Assembly: GCA_963669155.1 (NCBI GenBank)
Contig: OZ022589.1
Location: 15,200,272 to 15,264,271 of the forward strand
Source of the DNA: Arbacia lixula
Taxonomy: Eukaryota; Echinodermata; Echinoidea; Arbacioida; Arbaciidae
DNA: 64,000 nucleotides
Reading direction: 5' to 3'
This document shows, piece by piece, positions 49,507 to 61,855 of this stretch (its first letter is position 1; every line of letters starts with the position of its first letter). The notes beneath the pieces are model-generated. The model worked only from the letters and a program-made list of their open reading frames with translations. It made no database searches and had not been told where the DNA came from. The position numbers and the translations under genes were made by a program.

Positions 49507-51034
49507 GAGGGTGCGGGTAGTAATACCCCATGTTCTATGTCACCCCAAGTACTGCAAGAGCTGGTGGTGGTGGTTAGGGTGGAGGGTGTTGTTTGGGGTT
49601 AGAGTGTCCCGCTCCAACATTCGTTGCATTAAAAAAAAGCCCAGGGTGTCACTGACCCGGTTACACACCATCATACAGGTTAATTATTAGTTGCAATGAA
49701 CTCAACAAGTTTCCCTTACCATGTTTGCGGATGTTCTTTTGCACGATGAAATTAAATGTGCAGCTTTAAATCTAATGTACTCAATGTCTTTTATTTCAAG
49801 TGGCAAATATTGACAATAGTTCACATCCAAATTTGTTTAATAGCTCACACAGCTCAACTTCTCACTTTGTTGATGTAAATAATGCCAGATTAGGTATCAG
49901 GGGGTCGAAGTGACAATGTAGTTTGAGATAAAGTCGCTGAATTTAAGGAAGGCTGCATAGATGTAAATGATTGTCAACCGCGATGGCTATCAGTCTATGG
50001 TTTGGAATATCGACAGATACCTATACGAGATCCACAGTGACTGCCAAGTCTTAAAATCGACAACACCTGTACGATGCCACATATATGGACGTTATGTTGT
50101 ATTAAGTTATTTTGTCCAACATTTGAAAACATAATGATTACGCATGGTCCCCAGGGTCTTGAAAGTATCATGCGCTCGCAAAGTTCATTTTATTTAGCCC
50201 CTGAACCGTCTTCCAATCCTGCCTATTACGTTACCATGGGTTCTCACGTACTTCTTACCCTCTTTTTCCGAATTGAGACGGACACATGCCTTGTACCCTT
50301 GCCCAACTTTCGATACTGAAAGCAGCTAGGTGCACTTTACGTTCCACAGCGATCCCTAATCCTTCTGACATTGCAATTACACGAACCCAAACCAAATATG
50401 TACTGCAAGTAGGCACGTGCCATAACCGATTGTCATATGAACGTTGATGCAATCTACGAATGCCAACATTGATCGCTTTTCCTTTACATATCCCGTTGTG
50501 CTTATACTCTTGCTGATGTTCAGCTGTGAATCATTTTGCTTATCTAGTTGAAGTCATTTTTGTGCTTTGTTAGGGTAGGGTTTCCCTTTAAGGCCGCCAC
50601 TACACGCTTCACGGAGCATCCCACGCGATTAGAATTGGCGCCTCGCATCGTAGGTGTGAAGAAATCCATGATTCATAGATTATCCAATCCGACTCGAGAG
50701 CATTCACACGCGCGCTTTTCTAATTAAATATAAAACTCGTGACTTTTCTTTTTGGGAGTTTCCATACCCTTTATTCAAGGTGTCCGCCACGTTTTTCTTC
50801 GTTCAAATTGTGGAGAATATCTGCCTCTCCCTCTTTCCTTCTTCTCGTATTTGTCTCATTACCTATTTACAGATCAATATATCTTTTCACTCGTTTTAGA
50901 CAGCTTCTTAAAATATCTCCACATACATGACATAAACACACCATACTATAATATGCTTACATTTGTACTTACTCAGTTTATTTTGATCCCTTTTGATCTC
51001 TTCATACCTAGCTCTTCGTCGCTCTCCAACCGCC
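49507..51034. other. Unique sequence, no gene seen
   Basis: Bases 49555-49600 are GGT/GGTGG-rich. The rest is AT-rich, turning pyrimidine-rich after 50740. Confidence 0.5.
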
Positions 51035-51230
51035 CCTCTCTCCCTCTCTCTTTCTCTATCTCTCTCTCTTTCTCTCTCTCTATCTCTCTCTCTCTCTCTC
51101 TCCCTCTCTCTCTCCCTCTCTCTCTCCCTCTGTCACCTCTCTCTCTCTCACTCTCTCTCTCTCTCTCTCCCCCTCTCTCTCTCCCTCTGTCACCCCCCTC
51201 TCTCTCTCTCGCTCTCTCTCTTTCTTCCTT
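51035..51230 (+). repeat. Complex CT array
   Basis: CT repeats with CCCTCTCT and TGTCACC interruptions. A unit of about 65 bases containing CTCCCTCTGTCACC occurs twice (about 51122 and 51181). Confidence 0.9.
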
Positions 51231-51459
51231 CTCAATTTGCGTATCACTCACGCGTAGTAACTCTCTCATCAAATCAAAATCTAAATTAACTTACGACAGT
51301 TCATTGCCGTTGCAATGATACCCGCTGTGTGTTCAGTCAGTAGTATATGTCTATGCTTGATTGTGTGAAAGATGTGAGAATGCGATGCAACCATGATGAA
51401 TATAATTGAACGTTTGTTCGTTATAAAGAGCATATCCCGAACATAATTATTTTGTGTTT

Positions 51460-51699
51460 GACACGCACACAAACACATACATACATGTGCATACATAAAT
51501 GCATACAACATACATAAATGCATGCATACATACATACATCCATAATACATACATACATACATACATAAATGCATACAACATACATAGATGCATACATGCA
51601 TACATACATACATACTCACATACATACATAACCCTGTACATACATACATACATAAATGCATACACACATACATGCATGTATACATACACACATATATAC

Positions 51700-51750
<51 letters not shown>
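51460..51750 (+). repeat. ACAT / CA array
   Basis: (ACAT)n is broken repeatedly by AAATGCATACAACATACATA-like inserts (for example about 51496 and 51567) and ends in about 20 CA units near 51709-51748. The Cys/Met/Tyr and His/Thr frames are artefacts. Confidence 0.94.
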
Positions 51751-51751
<1 letters not shown>

Positions 51752-52198
51752 TACACGCGCTCTGCACATCATTCTGAGATACTGCAATTTCGTAGATCCA
51801 ATTCCTTAGCAGAGGAAGTCGTGTGCCCCTGCATACAGTCTGCCACTTTGCGTATCGTGCCACCTGTCGACACCCTCCACGCACACCCATGCATCACGGT
51901 CAGTCGAAACAGTCAAAGAAGCGACAGTAGGAACAGGTAGTAATGACCGTCTGATCAAGCTGTGCCCGTCTCCGGGGAGCTTATCATTTTAGTCTGAGTC
52001 CACCCCTTCCCCATCAACTATAATCTACCCCCTCACTTAACCCGAACCCTCCGCCACTGCCCGCACCCTCTCCCTCCCCTCTCTTTCTCTACCTCCCTCT
52101 TCTTATTCTCTCTCTCTCGTTCTCCATTTATATGTTTACATTCATCCCCATCTCTCACACACACAGTTACACGCACAGATACACACACATTATATAAT
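51751..52198. other. Unique to pyrimidine-rich spacer
   Basis: Balanced sequence to about 51960, then C/T-rich with CACACA near 52158. No gene seen. Confidence 0.5.
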
Positions 52199-52473
52199 AC
52201 TCCTTCTTCTTCTTTTTCTTCTTCTTCTCCTTCTCCTTCTCCTCCTCCCCCTTGTTCTTCTTCTTGTTCTTGTTCTTGTTCTTGTTCTTCTTCTTCTTGT
52301 TCTTCTTCTTCTACTTCTTGTTCTTGTTCTTCTTCTTGTTCTTGTTCTTCTTCTTGTTCTTCTTGTTCTTGTTCTTCTTCTTCTTCTTCTTCTTCTTCTT
52401 CTTCTTCTTCTTCTTCTTCTTCTTCTTCTTCTTCTTCTTCTTCTTCTTCTTCTTCTTCTTCTTCTTCTTCTTC
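52199..52473 (+). repeat. TTC / TTCTTG array ending in 34 pure TTC units
   Basis: Bases 52199-52371 are CTT/CTC repeats and then alternating TTCTTG hexamers and TTC. Bases 52372-52473 are 102 bases of uninterrupted TTC. The minus strand reads GAA, giving a spurious poly-Glu frame. Confidence 0.97.
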
Positions 52474-53290
52474 AGTGCCTAGGTGATGCAATCGGTCATT
52501 ACTTGGGGTTGCACTACTGGTCAGCATCATCATGAACACGCACCCGTTTCTTATTTAGTGTAAGCTGTCCACGTAACCGACTTTTCGTCTTAAAGACAGC
52601 CAGTCCCTTTTTCAGATCACCACAAAACCATCGAAACATTGGCAAAACATATAGAGAACTGTTAGCAAGCTCTATATTCACAATTTGAAACTGATACGTA
52701 GTGTAAAATTCAAATAATGCACGTAAACAACGTCTGATTAATAGTCTTTACCTCAGGCTCTTAGCAGTTTGTGTTGAAATATCTGCTTTATTGATTAACC
52801 TGTTTATTAAATTATAAAATGCATTATGAAAAAAAATTGTTCTATGGAAGGAATCATCTCCAAAGTTTGGTAGTTACTCATAAAATTAGGATTTCATACA
52901 CGCATAATAACCACATAGATACTGTAACAAAGACTAATACTTTTTTCGTGGTACGAAAAAAGTCGGTTTGAAATTTAACGGCTGAAATTTTTTACATATA
53001 CAGAAAGCTTCAACATGCTATATTCTTAGAGATGGTCTTGAATCACACTTTCTTCAATTTACGATCGTGATAGATGATTTCAAATTTTAAGCTTGCAAAA
53101 GGGACGGACAATCTTTAATCTCTCCCCAAACTGAAGTAGGCTATACATAGGATGTGACAAATCTACACACATGTGTTCTCGCATAGACTGATAGAGGGCG
53201 GAAGTAGCATACGCTCTCTGGGTTTGATCCCGTTATGTCAGAATCAGAAGCTGTATTAATTGAACCTCAGTGCCCCCACATTATCCTTCC
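52474..53290. other. AT-rich unique sequence
   Basis: TTTTTTCGTGGTACGAAAAAA at about 52941-52961 is a near-perfect inverted repeat. No gene seen. Confidence 0.5.
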
Positions 53291-53632
53291 ATCTGTCTGC
53301 CCCCCCCTCTCTATCTCCCTCTGTCTCTTTCGTCCTCCCTCTGTCTCTTTATTTCACTCTCTCTACCTCTCTGTACCTTTCTCTCTCCCTCTCTCTTTCT
53401 CTCTCTCTTCTTCTGTCTCTGTATATCTCCCTCTGTCTGTATGACTGCCTCCCTGCCTCTCCCCTTTCTCTCTCTTTCCTATTCCCTCTCCTTCTCTCTC
53501 TCTCTCTTCCTCTGTCCCTTTATCTCTCCCGCCCTCTGTCTCTTTATCTCTGCCTCTCTCTCTCTGTACCTCTGTCTCTATTTGTCTCCCCCCTCTCTCC
53601 CCCATCTCTCCATCTCCCTCCCCCACTCTCTC
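53291..53632 (+). repeat. Imperfect CT/CTGT pyrimidine tract
   Basis: Over 300 bases of C/T-rich sequence with recurrent CTCTGTCTCTTTATCTC-like units. Open frames of 136-155 codons across it are compositional. Confidence 0.9.
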
Positions 53633-55220
53633 TATGTGATACTCATGTATTATGTCACGTGCATCCCATACAACACCTGATGGAAGCGTGTGATAATAAC
53701 TCCGGCTTCAGTCGAGCAACCATATAAAACTTTAAAAACTAATTTGATAAATACCCCCTGCTCGGATCCGATTTAATTCACGCGCCAGGTGACGAACGTA
53801 AACGACGTTGAGGTGGGAGAGCATCCTATCGGTGGTTGAACCGTGGTACTCTCGTCTGCACGCATAAGCTCTCAATGGTAATGCTAAAATACTATAGTTT
53901 ATAAACACTTGATTTATTTTACTCCATAGCCAATATTCTTATACATCCCCATCCGTAGCATGCTTGCAACCACGTCAACAGGAGAATAGCATTGTCTGCC
54001 ACCACAGTCTTACCCTCTATGCTCTCCTCTTTAAGTTGTTCCATGAACTATTTTTCATAAATTAAGCATGGGCATCGCCTCACTGATTTGATGAAATTCA
54101 GGCATACACCCGTAGTAGTCATGCCGATATAAGCAGCCGATTTGATCTACACCCACTCTTTGCCTTTTAGCCTTATCTCTTGTATCGTTCATAATCTGTT
54201 GCGTACGTTTGTTTCCCCTCTCGCACATCTTCTCTCTTTATTCTCGTCATATCTAGGCTTACTCATTGTTTTCCCCTCAAGTTATTTTTCTTCACCTTAC
54301 CCCGTACCCGGGTTTCACTCCTACCCCGTTTATTCTAACCTCCACATTAGCGCGTAATCGTCATAATAAATTGAATTTTGACTGTATTTAGTTGCTCATG
54401 ATTCGTTTCCGGCAGTAATTTGTCTTAATTTCTGCGCATTCCCTGCCGCATTGTGTTAGTCAGGGACTACGTCTCTTGTGTCGCTGTGGTTATCACACGT
54501 ACAATAAACGTTTACAGCATTTCTTTTATACCTTCACAGTACACATTTTCTCTTTTTTTGTCCTCATACAAATCTTGTTTTTGTGGAGTTATTTTTAAAC
54601 TTCTCTATTTTTATTTCAGTTACATTGATCCTGGTATATTAACGCTCTCAGCATGCTTGTTATTACCAATCATGAAATCCCCTTTTCCGCCATATTTCTT
54701 ACCCTCTCGCTCTTTTACTAATTTATTTTCCATATGTTGAGCATGAGCTAAACGTATTGACCGTACATTTTAAGTACAATTTTTATGCGCATCATGCATT
54801 ATTTTTCCTGAATAGATATAGAAAAGAGTAAAGTTTTCAGAAAAACCTTTTAAAGAATTTCTCTTTTTGTGCAAATATGCTGTCATTGTATACGACCAGT
54901 CACCATCGTTCATAAATCGGTTTTGGAGTATGTCAAATCTGCATGGAGTTGTGAAAGTGAACACATTTTCAAATGTAAACCCTAATTGCAACAACTGAAA
55001 CAAAATAAGTGGTTGCGATTACACGCACAGCCAGGTCAAGCTTTAACGCCATCGGCCGAAAAAGAGATAGACACAAGCGCATTTGCTTTAAACCTACTGT
55101 ACTACAGTGCTTCTTGATTACGCCTTGCATAAGGGCATAATTGGAGGATGCTGTGTTTGAATCCATAGACTGTAACTCAGTGCACTGGTAGATTCTCCGT
55201 AACCCCCTCCCCGTTGTCCA
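53633..55220. other. AT-rich unique sequence
   Basis: No gene recognised. Pyrimidine-rich at 54150-54320. Confidence 0.45.
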
Positions 55221-55260
55221 CCCCCCCCCCCACACACACACACATACACATACACACATC
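55221..55260 (+). repeat. C11 plus (CA)n
   Basis: A C homopolymer runs into CA repeats. Confidence 0.9.
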
Positions 55261-56220
55261 ACTACCACCATTGCTCACTCATCTTCTAAAGTCGTTTTTT
55301 TTTTTGTACACGTTATTTTGTTATTCTTCAAATTCCACATTATCGCCAAAAGGTAAGAGTCACGTGAATCTTTAACTTGGCCCTATTCTAGGGTTCGCGG
55401 TCACCCAGTATGTCTTAATCAATCATTGGAGGTAAGCCGAAGCCAAAACCGATGTTACAGTTTCTCCCCTGCTAAAACTCGAGACCGCCCAAGAAACCCG
55501 ATTATACAAAGGAGCGGAGAAGACGATTAAAGAAAGGAAAGGATATTAGAAACACGACAGAGGATGAAAAAGAGGACGGGGTGGTGGTTGGGCTGCTGTT
55601 ATGTTTTTTAGCGGGAATCCTATCGCACGCGCGCGGGGTCAGCCGGGGCGGGAGAGGACAGAGACCGACAGTGAGACGGAGATGGGATGGGACAAACCAA
55701 TCCGGGCTCTTTGATTACAGCCACGTGGAAGGACTTTACTTCTGGCAGACCAAAATCCGAACATCGATGCGCCCCGACGTTTCCCCACCTGCTTACGATC
55801 CTACCTTTACGCTCTGAAACCCAAACTTGCCTGCGTGCCTCTTATGTCAGGTCGCCAATATCACAAAGTTTATCGAGTCAGCACTTCGACCTCGGCACCA
55901 TGATGTCGCGTGAAACGTTACAGGATAATCTTACGTTGCAGGATAATTTTTTTTATTGTATTTTAGCATGTTTAGTGTCTACTTATTTGTGTTCTGTATC
56001 TATTTTGGGTACATAATGTTTTTTTATCGCACTCCTCTGACATCCTCGGACAATCACTATTGGATTCGGATTCGTGTACGATTGATTTGATGATTGTGAA
56101 ATGCACGACAGACGGAAAATGTCTTGGATTGAAACTCGATTAAAAACTCCCACTACCATAAGCTTATTCAACGTGTTATAACGAAAGACGATTGATACTT
56201 AGAGGATTAAGGGGGCGTGT
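55261..56220. other. Unique sequence with a CG-containing GC-rich patch
   Basis: Bases 55560-55860 are GC-rich with CGCACGCGCGCGGGG and several CG dinucleotides. The overlapping plus frame at 55581-55817 begins with GTG, so its signal-peptide-like start is not supported. This could be a promoter-like CpG patch, but no transcript evidence is visible. Confidence 0.35.
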
Positions 56221-56258
56221 AGGAGAGGGGTGGGGGTGGGGGTGGGGAGAGAGGTTTC

Positions 56259-56289
<31 letters not shown>

Positions 56290-56346
56290 TTTTTCTTGTG
56301 TGAAGGGGAGAGAAAGGGAGAGAGAGGGAGAGATAGAGAAAGAAAG
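56221..56346 (+). repeat. G-rich, GT and GA simple sequence
   Basis: GGGGGT repeats, (GT)n at about 56259-56286, a T-run, then imperfect GA. Confidence 0.9.
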
Positions 56347-57202
<856 letters not shown>

Positions 57203-57205
<3 letters not shown>

Positions 57206-57640
57206 CTTCTTTCTCTCCCTGCCCTCGTCCCCACCCTCTTTTTTTTTTTTTACCTATCTTACTGTTGGGTTGATCCCTTATGGAACATGTGGAATCCACT
57301 TCATGCGATGACCTGAATGTTTATCATCTCTTAGATATTAAGTCAGAACTCTCATATATTTTTTAATTCTTGTTTTTCATAGTAAGAATCTGTATTGCAA
57401 CTTCAAATTGTCCATGATTACATTTAATGCGAAATGCGAATGCGAAAATAACATATCAGATCAGTCTATCACGTTTTGGGATATTGCATCAATTAATGTT
57501 TAATAGCACTCTTTGATTATGGTTCGACGTTGTCACTAATTGCACCCTACTCCGCATCCATTATCTCTCACTTTCGTGTTTGCTCTGTCTTTTCCTTGCA
57601 TCTTATATCTCTACATACATTCACCTTTTCATCCCCCCTC
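57203..57640. other. AT-rich spacer between simple repeats
   Basis: A T-run lies at about 57239-57251. No gene seen. Confidence 0.5.
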
Positions 57641-57851
57641 TCCGTCTCTCTCTCTCTCTCTGTCTCTCTCTTTCTCTCTCTTTCTCTCTCTTCATCTCAA
57701 TCTCCCTCCTCCCCTCTCTCTCTACCTTTACCCCTCCCGCCTCTCTCCCTCTCTTCTCTCCCTCCCCTCTTTTTCTCTCTCTCTCTCTTTCTTTCTATCT
57801 CTCTCTCTTTCTCCCCCTTCTCTTTACTTTTTTTCTCTCTCACTCACTCTC
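57641..57851 (+). repeat. Pyrimidine (CT)n tract
   Basis: Interrupted CT, CCCTC and CTTT repeats. Confidence 0.93.
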
Positions 57852-59006
57852 TTCACTTTTGATTTGTTATGCACGTGCACATTTAAATAACGTGTTCTTC
57901 TTCTTCTTCCTCAACACAATGTCCACATTCCTCTACCCAAAGTCTCACCATGACACTTTCCAATTCAAATCATGTCCTCCAATGAAACCAATTTACCACT
58001 CACGTTATTTTGATACCTTACCCAAAACGGGTCCACCCGTGTTACGTGATCTTTATCACCGTTTCTTTACTGCATTTCCGAAACAAACGAAGCTCGATTT
58101 CCCCTCTATCGATCAACCCTTTGTCCAAAAAAGGGGAATAGACTCCGCCACATATAATACCGCATTCCGCTAGTGCAGTTTCCACACGCTGAGCTAATAT
58201 TACTTGGCGCGGAAAGCAAGAGGTTGTGGGGGAAAAGTTATTATTCCGAATTCCTTGGTGGCTGTGATTGCTCGGGGCGATTTGCTCATCCGCATTCATG
58301 GCCTCGCCTTCCCACTGCCAAGGAGATAAATGGGTATGATTATGGGACGCGGCGCGCAGGTATTCATTGGTCGACGAACGACCAGCGAAATGAGCGTCTT
58401 TAATACAGCACGACGTATTGAAAACGGCATCAGGATGTTGCGATTGCTTGACAATGAAAATGCAATGAGGTGGAAATGCCACGAATTTGGAAGGTATAAA
58501 TCTAATTTCCATCCGAGTTTGGTGTGTCTGCATTTCCAAGAAGTGTACGTTTCCAATGTTAAATACAACGCGCAGGAGATAGTATCACGTTTCTCAACGA
58601 TATAGAGTTGACACTGTATTGCTGACTTCATGCTTTAAAATAGAACAAAAACGATCTCACGTACAGTTGTTAATTAGGACATTTGATTAACGTTTTACTG
58701 AATGTATAGTAACATGTTATAAATATTCCATAATGTAACACGTATTATTGCGAAATCATCTCAGAGGCTGGCGTAGAGTTTGCTGGCCTTTGATATTTGG
58801 AAGTTATTTGGGCCATTCAATAATGCGGGAACATATCAGACGGTCAATATTCCAATATATCATTTCGTCTTGACCATAATTAAAAACTGATGAAGAAGAG
58901 AAAAAAGACAGATATACAGCGAAAGAGGTAATGTCACATGTATTTAGCTGATAATAATTATGTGTTGAGGCAATGTGAGTAGGCCATGGTTAACCATTTA
59001 AATTCT
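57852..59006. other. Unique sequence with a base-balanced island
   Basis: Bases 57930-58620 are unique and balanced, with open frames on both strands (165 codons on minus at 58042-58539; 91 on plus at 58330-58605). I recognise no domain and cannot choose between strands. It could be a conserved non-coding element, an unknown exon or chance. Confidence 0.3.
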
Positions 59007-59174
59007 GGGTCATGTTGCATATAGGTTTTCAATTATTGTAACTCACCATATTTAACACCAATATTAACTACCATAGTTACATCCAATGACCTCTTATTAT
59101 TGCACAGGCTGCCATGGTAGTTACCATTGATGGTATAAGTTACAATAATTTAAAAAAAACCTATATGCAACATG
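59007..59174. mobile_element. 168-bp MITE, complete copy
   Basis: The left end CATGTTGCATATAGGTTTTC and the reverse complement of the right end (CATGTTGCATATAGGTTTTT) are nearly identical. TATTGTAACTCACCAT pairs with the ATGGTATAAGTTACAATAAT region, and ACTACCATAG with CCATGGTAGT. Non-coding and largely self-complementary. Confidence 0.88.
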
Positions 59175-60400
59175 CATGGCTCTGATGTTAATATGAATGG
59201 TTAATATGAATGGCTGAACTTCGCTGGTGATTTACGATATGATAACATTGAACATATATTTACACACATCTCTCATACCTTGTTTAGACTCTGTGTGTGG
59301 CAGATTAACTGTTGTTCTATTGGGTTTACGTGTATTACTCATACGAATATGCATTAATGGTGGACAAAGGGTTAAAACAACCCTTACGGAACAATCACAG
59401 TGTTGCCACAGTGTGTTCTCATAGTTAACTATGTGTTGTCACAGTGTCTTTTTCCGCACGTTCCATAAGGGAAGACACACTGTGCCATACTTTGATAACA
59501 TGGTCAGTGATAGTAGGTCCTCAAATCAAACTATCATGGGGGGGGGGGGGGGGGATGCAAACAGGTAGACGTTCAGCCATCTGTGTGCCACATGTGCAGT
59601 AACTCTATTCGCATGTAATACATACAATTCCCACAGAACTGCAGTTTATCTGGCTCACAAACTGTTAACGCTTATGAAAGGTATTCATCAAATTATGACT
59701 AATGAGATAATACCATTTATATTTTTTTTCTTTATTCATACTACCGTTTATTCAGGTGCCGCCGTCATAACAAAGGCACTTATTCACGATGCATTAACAA
59801 TAATGCCAGCATCACGTTAAAAGCACCATGAGAAGATTGGCATTATCCTTATTTCAAATCCCTTTTGAATAAACCCTTACTAACCGTACAGTTTTATGGC
59901 CCATTTCACCGTTCAGTCTCTCTTTGCATAATTGCGTTACCTCGTTTATCAACTCCCCCAAATTACGGTTAATTTCATTGAGAACTAAATGGCCTAGTAA
60001 TAATGATGATGAAGATGATGATGACAATTGTTTGTAAGTGGGTGCTGCATAATGAACTGAAACACTGCGATTACCATGGTTATATAACGTTTAGGGGACA
60101 TCGTGCTAGGTAAAGTAGAGCGCAGTGTCATAAGTTGTATCGTGTTCCGTCTAGAGTGCAGAGGTAATTATGCATACCGTGTTTGTATTGACCTTTAAGT
60201 TGTTTACTGTGGATCATTTCACCATCAATAAACACAGATTTCGTACCAGTTTGTCTAGCAAACACGGGGTTATCTTAGATGTATAATCAGGAATATTTGT
60301 ATATTTATTTGAACGTAGGTAACACTCTTCTGGGCGTGTGCTAACAACATTAGTCCAGTTCAAACTAACTTGAGATCAGAGGTCATAACTAGTTCCTCAA
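59175..60400. other. Unique sequence with G17 and a dispersed repeat
   Basis: CACAGTGT occurs several times at 59397-59480, around the palindrome CATAGTTAACTATG (59418-59431). G17 lies at 59538-59554. No gene seen. Confidence 0.5.
59580..59663 (+). repeat. Short dispersed repeat (CTGGCACACAA family)
   Basis: GTGTGCCACATGTG at the left and ACAATTCCCACAGAACTGCA then GTTTATCTGGCTCACAAAC at the right share layout and sequence with 6769-6847. Confidence 0.65.
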
Positions 60401-61140
60401 CATGAGCATTCTTATCGTCTGTATCTTCCAGGTCCTTTAAACACTATCGGATTTGTTGACTTGCATAATTGTGTTCGTTATGTCTTTTTACTAAGACATT
60501 TTGTAATACATTGTTGAAAGCATACCACCTCATGAAGATGCACTATTGTCGTTTTTATCTTCCACAACATAAGCATTAATATCGTCGGTATATTCCGGGT
60601 CCTTTAAACACTCTCGGATTTGTTGACTTGCATAATTGTGTTCGCTGTGTCTTGTTCCTATGACATTTTGTACTACATAGTGGAAAACATACCACCTCAT
60701 GAAGATGCATTATGGTCGTTGTTATCTTCCACAACACGAGCATTAATATCTTCGGTATCTTCTAGGTCCTTTAAACACTCTCGGATTTGTTGACTTGCAT
60801 AATTGCGTTCGCTGTGTCTTGTTCCTATGACATTTTGTAATACATTGTGGAAAACATACCACCTCATGGAGATGCATTATTGTCGCCGTTATCTTCCACA
60901 ACATGAGCATTATTATCGTCGGTATCTTACAGGTCTTTCAGACACTCCCGCAGTTGTTGACTCAAATAACTATCATCGTTATGTCTTGTTACTACGTAAT
61001 CTTGGCACGCATTATCGACAATAAATCAACTCATTATGTTATAGTATTGTCGTTCTTAGCTCCCAGATACTTCAGACGCTCCTACTGTGTTGCCTCGTAT
61101 ACATGTAGTTATTTTCGTAATTTCTTGTTACTAAATTTTG
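60401..61140. repeat. Tandem array with a 167-bp period
   Basis: Four units begin at 60401, 60568, 60735 and 60902 with the landmark CATGAGCATT or a one- or two-base variant; each step is exactly 167 bases. Units 1-3 share the core TTTAAACACTCTCGGATTTG (one base differs in unit 1) and the segment GTTGACTTGCATAATTG. Unit 4 is more diverged, and a still weaker fifth unit seems to run from about 61069 to 61140. No open frame or spacer structure is present. The array ends about 180 bases upstream of the coding exon. Confidence 0.88.
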
Positions 61141-61301
61141 AGGGTTTTTTTTGGTTTGTTTGTTTGTTTGCTAATTTGTTTGTTGTTGCTTTTTTCAGAG
61201 GGGTGGGGTTGTGTCTGTGTGGGCATATTTGTTAGGGGAAAGTTACCACGTAATTTCGCATTGTATTCTGGAAGAAATCTCTCATATTTACACGTTCCTA
61301 T

Positions 61302-61317
61302 CGTTACTTTCCTCCAG
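61302..61317 (+). promoter_or_regulatory. Splice acceptor before the coding exon
   Basis: A run rich in T and C ending in CCTCCAG sits immediately before the ATG. The initiator codon is therefore the first three bases of the exon, and any 5' UTR must come from an upstream exon that I could not identify. Confidence 0.6.
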
Positions 61318-61501
61318 ATGTTGCAGACCCTGTTAGCGGTGCTGGTAATGGCGGCTGGGGTACCGTACGCCAGCTCGCAGGAGTGGGAGAGCTCCTCGGG
61401 CCCCGATGACGAGACTCTACAGCAAGCCCTAGAGATGGTGGAAAGATGCGAGAGCCAGTACATCAACTACACCTTCCTGGAGCCTGAAGCGCCTTATACA
61501 G
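61318..61501 (+). CDS. Signal-peptide-bearing first coding exon, possibly of a class B (secretin-family) GPCR
   Basis: Seen: a pyrimidine-rich tract ending CTCCAG lies directly before ATG at 61318, and ACAG followed by GTAGGA marks a donor at 61502. The exon is 184 nt, giving 61 codons plus one base (phase 1 intron). Residues 1-20 form a hydrophobic signal peptide (MLQTLLAVLVMAAGV...), with likely cleavage after the Ala-Ser-Ser at 18-20. An acidic, Ser-rich linker follows (22-32), then a predicted helix, ETLQQALEMVERCESQ (32-47), with a single Cys44, and an NYT glycosylation sequon at 50-52. The exon is GC-richer than its flanks. Known: class B GPCR ectodomains begin with a signal peptide and an N-terminal helix holding the first conserved Cys, with the second Cys further on. 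Inferred: the second Cys and the CW motif would lie in the next exon, outside the window. The same frame stays open upstream to 61138, but that part is intron-like. It could instead be another secreted or membrane protein. I am confident of the exon and unsure of the family. Confidence 0.68.
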
Positions 61502-61507
61502 GTAGGA
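61502..61507 (+). promoter_or_regulatory. Splice donor after the coding exon
   Basis: GTAGGA follows exon sequence ending ACAG. This is a fair match to the eukaryotic donor consensus. The reading frame is lost to stops about 30 bases further on, and base composition drops to AT-rich, both as expected for an intron start. Confidence 0.62.
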
Positions 61508-61540
61508 TACCATTTTATTCAAAGAAAAAAAAATAATTTT

Positions 61541-61623
61541 CGTAATGTATTTACAACTTTACTCATTAGTGTGTGGTAACACGCTATTGCGCTCATCTGT
61601 TTCAAGTCATTAAATGATCCATT
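61541..61623 (+). repeat. Partial copy of an intronic repeat
   Basis: The segment GTAATGTATTTACAACT near its start recurs at 61626-61642, at the head of the longer copy that follows. This suggests a partial tandem duplication at the beginning of the intron. Confidence 0.55.
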
Positions 61624-61851
61624 TTTGTAATGTATTTACAACTCGCCCCCCCCCCCCCCCCTTGATTGCCCGGTGACGCGTTACTACATTCATCTGTATT
61701 TCGTGATTCAGTTTCCATGGATGGAACGCACTCTGAATCTATTAGTTTTTGCAATTTAGACAAACCTCGGACAAGCTTTGGGGCTACCATTAGTACTGTA
61801 TTGTTTGAACGGAGTTAATACAATTTGCATACATAACGAAAATGGTATATT
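61624..61851 (+). repeat. Dispersed repeat, intron copy 1 (shared with the 9-kb copy)
   Basis: This copy shares GACGCG, the 20-base string TGTATTTCGTGATTCAGTTT, GAACGCACTCT, CCTCGGACAAGCT, ACCATTAGTA and AAAATGGTATAT in the same order with 9014-9222. A 16-base poly-C run at 61646-61661 interrupts it near the start. There is no coding capacity and no terminal inverted repeats were seen, so the class is unknown. Confidence 0.8.
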
Positions 61852-61855
61852 TCAA

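Noticed and set aside
52033..52539. 168-codon minus-strand frame rich in Glu/Gln
   Set aside because: It is the GAA reading of the TTC/TTCTTG array; its length comes from the absence of stops in the repeat.
53170..53250. Possible tRNA-like stretch (GGGTTTGATCCCGTTAT)
   Set aside because: The T-arm-like string is not accompanied by an acceptor stem, D-arm or anticodon arm that folds.
55581..55817. Frame with a signal-peptide-like start (VVGLLLCFLAGIL)
   Set aside because: The first codon is GTG, no in-frame ATG supports it, and no splice context was found.
58042..58539. 165-codon minus frame in unique sequence
   Set aside because: It is the longest frame free of simple sequence, but plus frames overlap it throughout and I recognise no domain. 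Kept only as a possible island.
60401..61140. 167-bp repeats considered as a CRISPR array
   Set aside because: The whole unit repeats with no unique spacers, and the genome is eukaryotic.
61138..61317. Upstream in-frame extension of the receptor-like exon
   Set aside because: The frame is open, but the sequence is T-rich, intron-like and includes a TTTG repeat. A good acceptor directly precedes the ATG at 61318.
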